From positions 1 to 6,479 of the forward strand of contig QAKM01000042.1 in NCBI GenBank assembly GCA_003343805.1: 6,479 bases of DNA, given 5' to 3'. Of the stretch, positions 1-6,376 are shown one piece after another (position 1 is the first letter of the stretch; each line of letters begins with the position of its first letter). A program made the position numbers and the translations under genes. Origin of the DNA: Bacillota bacterium. GTDB taxonomy: Bacteria; Bacillota; Clostridia; Christensenellales; Borkfalkiaceae. The notes under the pieces were generated by a model. The model worked only from the letters and a program-made list of their open reading frames with translations, was not told the DNA's origin and did not search any database.

Positions 1-56
1 TTATTAAAGTTCGCCTTTTTGTAGAAACAGAATGAAAGAAGAGAATATTTCGCCTT

Positions 57-114
57 AAAAAACGGCAAAAAGATGCTGCCGCACCTATGATTTTCTAATC
101 ATTGATGCGACAGC
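57..114 (-). terminator. Rho-independent terminator ending the minus-strand operon
   Basis: Arms at 75-92 and 97-114 pair at 15 of 18 positions, and two of the three mismatches can form G-U pairs in RNA. The loop is 4 bases (93-96). Reading the minus strand, the stem is followed by ATCTTTTT and a second run of six T at 62-57. This is the classic Firmicutes intrinsic terminator form. It lies 30 bases past the stop of the remnant ORF at 145 and is the first strong stem downstream of the three-gene operon, so it probably ends that transcript. In the plus direction the stem is followed by CTCCTTATAC without a T run, so it is probably one-directional. Confidence 0.85.
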
Positions 115-144
115 TCCTTATACAAATCATTCAGAACTTTTTAA

Positions 145-423
145 TTATAATGAACCAATAAAAGAAGCATTTGTAGTCATTATGGAGCCAGCATTATATC
201 CAATATCAATATACGCACTGTCTCCTTCAATTACCTCATAATAATTGTTAGTTCCTATTCCGGTCTCCAAAAATTGAAATTTTTTCAGCTTTCCGTCTGA
301 ATCATGGCTGAAAGAATCTCTGCAGAGGAAGCGAACCCCCGCCTTGGCAGTGAACAGATAATTTTTATCATTATCATAAACCGCTTCATCTCTCCTAAGC
401 TTGAAACCAGAATATGTTTTCCT
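145..423 (-). pseudogene. Start-less 92-codon remnant or frameshifted small gene
   Basis: A minus-strand frame is open for 92 codons from just after a TGA (424-426) to TAA (145-147), but it has no ATG, GTG or TTG near its 5' end; the first Met is about 80 codons in. Its composition looks like real protein: charged and aromatic stretches such as DEAVYDNDKNYLF and ETGIGTNNYYEVIEGDSAYI, probably beta-rich, ending NASFIGSL. A GTG at 425-427 in another frame begins VKENIFWFQA and stops after ten codons. The GTG-to-stop span is 3n+1 bases, so one single-base indel would join the two into a 93-residue protein. It is therefore either a small fourth operon gene broken by a frameshift, or the C-terminal end of an older gene cut at the operon border. 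I do not recognise the family. It begins nine bases after the stop of the DUF2971 gene and has no clear ribosome binding site. Confidence 0.5.
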
Positions 424-432
424 TCACGCCTG

Positions 433-1770
433 TTATTTTTTGGAGAATATGTACGGAATTCTTGAACGTTTAATCAAAATCCCATCCGCCGTACAATAGC
501 TTTTTAATTCAATTTCCTTGAAAATCTGGTTGTACCAAGTCTGCTTCAAGTATTTTAGCTCATTATATGATGCATCCAGCATAGTCTCATCTTTGCTTGT
601 TGATAAAATGCTTTCAAGTTTCGTTTTCAATTCTGCAAACTCGATTAATTCTCCATCCTGACTTAGCTTTTGCACAACATCTTCTGCAATTTTTCTGCTG
701 GAAGCACTTTCCTCCATTTTAATCTTGAAATACTCTGCCAATCCTTCTATTATGAAACGAATTTTTCTTTCTCTCTGCTCCTTCTCAGAAAGGAGGCAAA
801 CGTTCTTTTCCCCGCACTCCAACCTGTGCACCAAACCAAGATATACGGACTCCTGATTATATCCTGGCCCTACTCTAATGGAACGTATCGGCAATCCACA
901 TTTTATAATCTCTTTGCCTCTCTGTCTCCCAAAATACAAAGGAATATGCGGGACATACACACCATTTTGTATAGTATACTTGATTCCGCTCTTATCTATA
1001 TTGCTTCTACTGCTTTGCTCATTTACTAAAGGCATCAGGCTGATTCTCATTTCTTTCTCTTGTTCATACGCAGTATTTTTTATATAGCTAGCAAAATACC
1101 GTATATACATATATATGTGAGGCTTCATTCGCACAGGATTTCTATATGACAATTTCTCATATTCTTTCTGCAATTCCTCCATTACTTTTTGGGCAATCAT
1201 AGAAATTTCTTTATCCCGATAAGCGACCTTTCTGGCTCTGGTCTGTACTTTAATTTTACGCTCCTTTAAAGTTTCCTGGTACAGAAATAGTGCATCTCCT
1301 AAAAGTGAAAAATCCAATTCCAATACTACACCCGATTCTTTGGCATATCGTTCCCACTGACTAATCAAATCCTCCTCCTCTGTAAAGCTGATCGTAAATA
1401 TCTCGGAGAAATTATTATAAAAAGGTGTATTACCAAATTCCGGATGGTCATTTAAATAGAAATTTTCTTCAAATAGTATTTTTTTCATCAAATTATAAAA
1501 CTTTTTTGTATAATTAGAAGAGCCATTCTGCAATTCTTCCCTACAAGCTTCTATAAGTTTTGGATAACCATACGCCCATTCTCCCGGATCATTCAGATAA
1601 CGGTAATTTGTAGAATAAATTGCCCCACTCTGTAAGATCTTCTCCAGAGTTTCTACAGTAGTATAATAATACCCTTTAGAAGGAAACTCATTACTTGTTA
1701 CTGGTTCTTTCGCGAAAGCAGCGTCCATTTCTCCCCATTTTACATTACTTACACCTATCTGGTAATCCAT
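433..1770 (-). CDS. DUF2971-family protein, putative effector
   Basis: The 445-residue cytosolic protein has no signal peptide or membrane segment. Features recognised as DUF2971, in order, are: YYYTT at 34-38 followed by a helix ending LQSG; LNDPGE at 59-64; ISFT at 127-130; the block QWERYAKESGVVLELDF at 138-154; YEQEKEMRIS at 235-244; and IRSIRVGPG at 295-303. About 130 further residues (315-445), charged and helical, extend past the domain. DUF2971 has no firmly established activity that I know of. The N-terminal aromatic/T block, the central S-F-T and the late E-x-E-x-R resemble the layout of ADP-ribosyltransferase-like folds, which is only a structural guess. ATG at 1770 is supported by AAGGTGA four bases upstream. 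As the last intact gene after a kinase-like sensor and a receiver, it is the best candidate for the output protein. The family call is fairly sure; the effector role is inferred. Confidence 0.75.
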   Translation of the reverse strand: MDYQIGVSNVKWGEMDAAFAKEPVTSNEFPSKGYYYTTVETLEKILQSGAIYSTNYRYLNDPGEWAYGYPKLIEACREELQNGSSNYTKKFYNLMKKILFEENFYLNDHPEFGNTPFYNNFSEIFTISFTEEEDLISQWERYAKESGVVLELDFSLLGDALFLYQETLKERKIKVQTRARKVAYRDKEISMIAQKVMEELQKEYEKLSYRNPVRMKPHIYMYIRYFASYIKNTAYEQEKEMRISLMPLVNEQSSRSNIDKSGIKYTIQNGVYVPHIPLYFGRQRGKEIIKCGLPIRSIRVGPGYNQESVYLGLVHRLECGEKNVCLLSEKEQRERKIRFIIEGLAEYFKIKMEESASSRKIAEDVVQKLSQDGELIEFAELKTKLESILSTSKDETMLDASYNELKYLKQTWYNQIFKEIELKSYCTADGILIKRSRIPYIFSKK

Positions 1771-1774
1771 ATTC

Positions 1775-1806
1775 TCACCTTATCCCAAAAAACATATATA
1801 CACCTT
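1775..1806 (-). promoter_or_regulatory. Ribosome binding site of the DUF2971 gene with an overlapping six-codon mini-ORF
   Basis: AAGGTGA at 1775-1781 lies four bases before the ATG at 1770 and fixes that start. A second AAGGTG at 1801-1806 lies five bases before another ATG at 1793-1795, which opens a six-codon frame (M-F-F-G-I-R) whose TGA (1775-1777) sits inside the first ribosome binding site. Translation of the mini-ORF would end four bases before the main start, an arrangement that allows reinitiation or occlusion. The binding sites are seen directly; a regulatory role is inferred and could be chance. Confidence 0.45.
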
Positions 1807-1840
1807 AATGAACCGATATCTTAATTTAATTCAAAGCTCC

Positions 1841-2317
1841 TTATTTTAACGTATTATCAAAAAACATTTTAAACAGAAGCCGGCAATCACGCCTCATATT
1901 TGTGAAACCGTCTTCTTCATCTAAAACATTTTCTTCGAAAGCCATTATCGGCACAGGAATATATCTCCATTGAGCATGAATGCCCAAGAGTTCCTCTGTA
2001 CCTCTGCTATTAGCAGTCGAATAGATTAGTATATGTGAGGGTTTTATTTTTAAACTGCCCGCTATTTTGACAGATTCAAACTCGGAAAAGGGCCTCCCTT
2101 TTTCTGACGTCTCCTTTAAATACAAATCAATCAGTAAATAATCGTCTTCCCCAACTTCCGACTGTAAATATTCTAAAAGAGTGTCTGCATCATCCTTTCT
2201 ATATGGATTCTTTGAGATTTCATTCCGCTGTATGTCGCTTTCTTCCATCATATCTGAAAGCAACTCCTCCAAAATATCCAACATACTTTCATCATTATCC
2301 ACAATATATATTTTCAT
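1841..2317 (-). CDS. Stand-alone receiver-like (REC) protein, atypical
   Basis: The 158-residue cytosolic protein has no DNA-binding or other output domain. It reads as a response-regulator receiver fold: strand 1 KIYIVDND (2-9) gives acidic D7/D9; YLLIDLYL (60-67) places D64 as the candidate phospho-acceptor Asp; ILIYSTA (96-102) gives the switch Ser100/Thr101. The conserved lysine expected before the proline of strand 5 is absent: the local sequence is YIPVPIMAF, with V122 at that place. An insertion of about 30 polar residues lies between helix 1 and strand 3. ATG at 2317 is supported by AGGAGG eight bases upstream. The gene starts 39 bases after the sensor gene stop and 70 bases before the DUF2971 start, so co-transcription is likely. 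It could receive phosphate from the kinase-like domain or act as a phosphate buffer or docking partner. The loss of Lys suggests altered phosphorylation chemistry or phosphate-independent use. A more distant CheY-like fold cannot be excluded. Confidence 0.7.
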   Translation of the reverse strand: MKIYIVDNDESMLDILEELLSDMMEESDIQRNEISKNPYRKDDADTLLEYLQSEVGEDDYLLIDLYLKETSEKGRPFSEFESVKIAGSLKIKPSHILIYSTANSRGTEELLGIHAQWRYIPVPIMAFEENVLDEEDGFTNMRRDCRLLFKMFFDNTLK

Positions 2318-2325
2318 TACTTATT

Positions 2326-2331
2326 CCTCCT
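2326..2331 (-). promoter_or_regulatory. Strong ribosome binding site of the REC gene
   Basis: AGGAGG lies eight bases before the ATG at 2317 in the 39-bp gap after the sensor gene. It is the best Shine-Dalgarno in the window, suggesting that the receiver is translated more strongly than the large protein before it. Confidence 0.85.
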
Positions 2332-2356
2332 GATATAAACTTTAGAAACAACAATC

Positions 2357-5300
2357 TTACAGTAACTGCTCTTGCTTTTTGAACACCGGGATCCCTATAT
2401 TAAAGTATTTGTCATCACCTTCTTCCGTACAAAAGACTTTTATTTCTTGCTCTTCCTTTATTTCCGTAGCATTCCTGCCTATATAACGCAAATACCTATT
2501 TATTGTCCACAAAGTAATACCCTGGCTCCTGTCATGGGTCGTTTTGTGGATATTCTCTCTGATCCTATTTATCTTTTCCTCTGTCTTATCCTCCCTCCAT
2601 ATATTTTTAAAAACAAGGTAGCTTTTCGGATGATTTTCCGAACTTTCTTTTAAACATATGGACACCTTCATACCATCATTCTCTCCATGAGTTCCTGCAT
2701 TATTAATGAGCATTAAAAAGATAGATGATAATTCAAAATCTCCTGCTTGATATAAATAGTAATCTTTAAACTTCTCCCGATCCTCCGGTAAAATCTCTAT
2801 CTCATATTGACGAAGACGCTCCTCTCTTCTCCGCGCGCTGTCTTTTCTTTCATATAAGTTAATTTCTTCTATCATATTTAATACCGTATTATTGAGGTAT
2901 ATTGGATAATATCCTCTCCAATCACTTGAGCCGTCCAGATTTCCCATGATTGCTTTTTGAAAAATCCTGGCCATAACCGTATGCGCCACAATAAAATAGA
3001 GAAATCCTGTCTGATCTTTTGAAGATTTTACTATCTCATCATAAATCGGATCCTTTTCATTCCTCTGCTTTTCAATCCAACTATCCGTTATAGACATTGA
3101 TTTCTTCAGAAAATCCCGTGTAGTCTTCGCATACGAATGATCAATCGCTCTGTTATCCGCCAGTCTTTGCTTTTGATTTTCTGTCATTAAAAACTGCTGT
3201 ATCACATCTGTTGTAAAATCTTCTTCAAACTTTTGCATAATCTTATCTCGGAAGATTAGTACGTTGCGTATTAATCTGCTCTTAAGGCTTTCCTTATCTC
3301 CAGAAAACTGAAAACCAAAATAAATAGTTTTAGAACAGCCAACATTCGAAAATTTTAATAAGCCCACCTCTTCTTTCTTCAAATAGTAATTCTCTCGTTC
3401 AAAAACCACATTATTATCCAATACCTCCCTCAGAGACCCTATTACTGCTGATGGGGCAGTATTTGAAGAATCTCCTATCACATAATAGTCACAGTGACCA
3501 TCCGGCAGGATTATTTGTGCCTGCTCTGCTGAAGTTGCTTTCTCTAACAGTCGAGCAAGGTTCATGTAATAAGTTACGATATCTGAGGAGACATGTGTAC
3601 CATACAACAGATAATTATAGAGATTACATATATGATTTAATATCTCAACTCCGATTTCTTCAAAATTCCAGTCAAATATCTTTTTGAAATTTTTATAATA
3701 ATAATTATTTTCCACTTCGGCATATCTGTTTTTTACCATAATATCATTCATGGTAATGCGACCATCCTTTGCTTTTTTATCCAATTCAGCCCGGCATTCT
3801 TTTGTCAGATCTTCAATCGCATCTACAAATACCCTGTTATTTTCCATATACATATTCAAATAAAACTCTCCTGCTTCTCCTAACACTATTTCTTTCTTCT
3901 GTCCACCTTCTTCGTATTCTTTTCCAAACAGGAGCAGATGCTCCAACCAGGTACCTTTTATTTCATCTCCGCTTATACTTGTCAATTTTTTTATACAAGC
4001 TCTATACTTTAGCTGAAATTTCTCGTCATTATCTCCATCTTTAATTACATTATAAAAATTCAATATTTTTTCTATTATGTCGCGCCTGATAATATATGTA
4101 GCTCCAAGATCTGATAACCGTTTTATAAGTGTAAAAAACAACACATAAATAAGCCGTTTTTCTTTCATCTTATACAGCTTATAAATACATTTAAATATTT
4201 CACTCAGTTCTCCGGTTTGAGATTTCTTATCTGGAAGCTCCAGAATATAGTCAAGCATTTCAAGCATAATTTCAAACATTGCCTGTCGTATCACTACAGA
4301 AAAACTAAAAAATGGACGTGACAGTACTTTGACATAGGAAAGCATCCATTCAAAATCAAGTTCTTTCTCACCTTCAGGCTTATACAATAAAAATTCTTTT
4401 ATAATGCACGATTTAACCTCATTAACGTCTCCTTTGTTTTTGATTTTAGTGCTTAATACAATATTCGCATGATGAGAACAAATCATACGCCGACGTCCTC
4501 TTTCTTTTTGCACACTGTCTTGTTCTTCAACTTCCTTCGTATTATGACATATATGATGAATCTTCCTTTGTTCCCAATATTGGCTCATTGTGTCCGTTGC
4601 AGAGCGCTTTTGTAATATTTCTGCCTCTTTTACAATATTACATAACACACAGGCGTCCTCCTGCGTCCGCATAGAGGATATTTCCAGATTTACATAAGAA
4701 AAATAGTTTTCACTGCAATAATTGAGCTTACTGTATGAAGAAGCGCGATTCAATACTAAAAATACGCTTTTAAAAATAATTATTTTCACCCGCTCACTTA
4801 ATTTTTTCGGGAAGATTGAGCGGATTAAGCTTTTTGCCCTGTAAAATGTTGTTCCGGTAATGATGGTATCATCTACAAAATGAAAACATATTTCCGCCTG
4901 CCGGTTGCATTTAACCAAATTATTATATAATAAAAGTAAATTACTGTATTTAGCCCGTACATTGGAACGAAATTCTTTGTTTACTTCGATATCTAATACC
5001 AAGGAAGCATTCTGAAATACGCATCTATTTACCTCCTCGACAAATCCGTTGTTACTATAATGCTGTGGCGCTACGATTACATCAAAAACAATTCTATCAT
5101 AAGAGGTGCCCCCTGTAATTTTACACTTCTCTAACCAGGAGACAATTTTTTCTCTGTTTTTTGCAAAGAATTTACCCATCTGAAAATAATAGTTAAAATG
5201 ATTCCCGTTTCTTTCCACATGTGAATATACTAAAAATTCACTCAGCGCTTTTATTCTTTCGTCATTTTCAATAGTATCCTCTGTCTCCAAGGTATTATCG

Positions 5301-6376
5301 TTTTCTTCCTCATACAACTGGAATTTCTGCATCGGTATAATAGAGGCTCTATTTGTCTCGATTAAAGGCTTTTCCATAAGATAATTTTTCGGGAAACAGC
5401 ATTCACAATTTAATGCATCATACCAGTTAATTTCCTTTCTGAAGAAATATCTCACTGTCCCGCCCTCGACCATTTCCGACACTACCTCATTATTACTCAT
5501 CTTGGTCCATTTGTACTCTTTTTTTATTTTCTCATGTTCTTTATCTCTTTCAACGTTACCAGTCTCATCCGGACATAACAGAATAATAGCATAATTTCCC
5601 TTTGCAACGGGAACCGCATCCTTTCCAGGATGAAAGCGTTTCAATGCTCCTTGCATTTTATTATGTGTTGTCAGCGTTGAATTGATCGGTACAATATAAA
5701 GGAAATTATAGGAAACATCCTCTTTCAGTTCCTGAATATAACGAAACCGTTCTCCTCCTTTTTGTTCGTAGATAAGATAATCAACATTTATGTGATGTTT
5801 TCGATACAAAAGTTCTTTAATTTCATAAATAAGCATTTCAGAGTATGTTTCGTATCCCACCAACACAAGATTTTCGATTTTTCCTATCCTTATAGCTATA
5901 TCATCTACAACCAGATACGCAAATCTTGTAGTGAAATAGTTATTTTGGAATAACAGTTCAGCCTGATAAAACTCTTTTAAATGGAGTTTTGAACCGAGAC
6001 GAACATGAGTATTTGGTATTTTGCATCCGGTAGGCATCCTGCAAATATCATTTTCCAGGATATTATTTAAAATTTCATTAAATAATATTTTATTATTCCC
6101 ATATTGTAAGAGTTCAAACGGTACAACAGAAAATAAAGGCATATCATTATTTCGCTTCGTGAGCGACTTTCGCTGCAACATTTCTGTTAAAATATTTATA
6201 CAATCAAGCTGAATCCCTCTAGCTATAGCCAATTTTTCCGCCCTGTTCAGAACTGCTGCAATATTTTGCCCTGCGAACAAAAATGCATGCTCTGGTTTTT
6301 TCCCGGATAAATATATCTGCAGATTTTTAAGTTGTTGACTCTGTTCCCATTTATTATAAAATGTTGCTGATTTCAT
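2357..6376 (-). CDS. Giant sensor: tandem PRTase-like regions plus C-terminal GHKL/histidine-kinase-type ATPase domain
   Basis: This 1339-residue soluble protein has no signal peptide or transmembrane helix. Region 1 (about 124-260) has VRLGSKLHLKEF, LVLVGYETYSE (170-180) and IVPINSTLTTHNK (228-240), resembling a phosphoribosyltransferase without the acidic PRPP loop. C324/C326/C327 follow. Region 2 (about 425-545) has VIVAPQHYSNNGF and the PRPP-loop motif FVDDTIITGTTF (500-511), with D502/D503, typical of type I PRTases. C576xxC579, H607/H608/C610/H611 and C633/H635/H636 may bind metal. Residues 650-930 are helical. About 935-1055 looks GAF-like, followed by ADNRAIDHSYAKTTRDF, where H1080 could be an H-box histidine. 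The ATPase domain (1205-1335) has the N box LINNAGTH (N1226) and a G2-like SQGITLW (G1286), but the usual DxGxG G1 box is missing (FKNIWRED at 1256-1263). It is followed by the receiver gene, so a sensor kinase role is inferred. An in-frame TGA four codons upstream makes ATG 6376 the only ATG start before M67. Confidence 0.8.
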   Translation of the reverse strand: MKSATFYNKWEQSQQLKNLQIYLSGKKPEHAFLFAGQNIAAVLNRAEKLAIARGIQLDCINILTEMLQRKSLTKRNNDMPLFSVVPFELLQYGNNKILFNEILNNILENDICRMPTGCKIPNTHVRLGSKLHLKEFYQAELLFQNNYFTTRFAYLVVDDIAIRIGKIENLVLVGYETYSEMLIYEIKELLYRKHHINVDYLIYEQKGGERFRYIQELKEDVSYNFLYIVPINSTLTTHNKMQGALKRFHPGKDAVPVAKGNYAIILLCPDETGNVERDKEHEKIKKEYKWTKMSNNEVVSEMVEGGTVRYFFRKEINWYDALNCECCFPKNYLMEKPLIETNRASIIPMQKFQLYEEENDNTLETEDTIENDERIKALSEFLVYSHVERNGNHFNYYFQMGKFFAKNREKIVSWLEKCKITGGTSYDRIVFDVIVAPQHYSNNGFVEEVNRCVFQNASLVLDIEVNKEFRSNVRAKYSNLLLLYNNLVKCNRQAEICFHFVDDTIITGTTFYRAKSLIRSIFPKKLSERVKIIIFKSVFLVLNRASSYSKLNYCSENYFSYVNLEISSMRTQEDACVLCNIVKEAEILQKRSATDTMSQYWEQRKIHHICHNTKEVEEQDSVQKERGRRRMICSHHANIVLSTKIKNKGDVNEVKSCIIKEFLLYKPEGEKELDFEWMLSYVKVLSRPFFSFSVVIRQAMFEIMLEMLDYILELPDKKSQTGELSEIFKCIYKLYKMKEKRLIYVLFFTLIKRLSDLGATYIIRRDIIEKILNFYNVIKDGDNDEKFQLKYRACIKKLTSISGDEIKGTWLEHLLLFGKEYEEGGQKKEIVLGEAGEFYLNMYMENNRVFVDAIEDLTKECRAELDKKAKDGRITMNDIMVKNRYAEVENNYYYKNFKKIFDWNFEEIGVEILNHICNLYNYLLYGTHVSSDIVTYYMNLARLLEKATSAEQAQIILPDGHCDYYVIGDSSNTAPSAVIGSLREVLDNNVVFERENYYLKKEEVGLLKFSNVGCSKTIYFGFQFSGDKESLKSRLIRNVLIFRDKIMQKFEEDFTTDVIQQFLMTENQKQRLADNRAIDHSYAKTTRDFLKKSMSITDSWIEKQRNEKDPIYDEIVKSSKDQTGFLYFIVAHTVMARIFQKAIMGNLDGSSDWRGYYPIYLNNTVLNMIEEINLYERKDSARRREERLRQYEIEILPEDREKFKDYYLYQAGDFELSSIFLMLINNAGTHGENDGMKVSICLKESSENHPKSYLVFKNIWREDKTEEKINRIRENIHKTTHDRSQGITLWTINRYLRYIGRNATEIKEEQEIKVFCTEEGDDKYFNIGIPVFKKQEQLL

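Noticed and set aside
10..56. Direct repeat TTCGCCTT at 10-17 and 49-56
   Set aside because: Eight bases only, with no associated structure or gene; chance is sufficient.
670..1029. Plus-strand ORF antisense to the DUF2971 gene
   Set aside because: It lies wholly inside a well-supported minus-strand gene, is low-complexity hydrophobic, and lacks a ribosome binding site.
1771..1840. Possible internal promoter in the 70-bp gap before the DUF2971 gene
   Set aside because: TATATA and TTGAAT occur, but no pair has acceptable spacing, and the AT-rich gap would supply such words by chance.
2981..2989. H1132 (VAHTV) as an H-box histidine
   Set aside because: It lies in a hydrophobic helix without the polar or proline residues that usually follow an H box; H1080 fits better, though also weakly.
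2372..4044. Several plus-strand ORFs of about 80-95 codons inside the sensor gene
   Set aside because: They are opposite-strand shadows of a gene with clear domain motifs; their translations are rich in L, F, S and Y and look non-coding.
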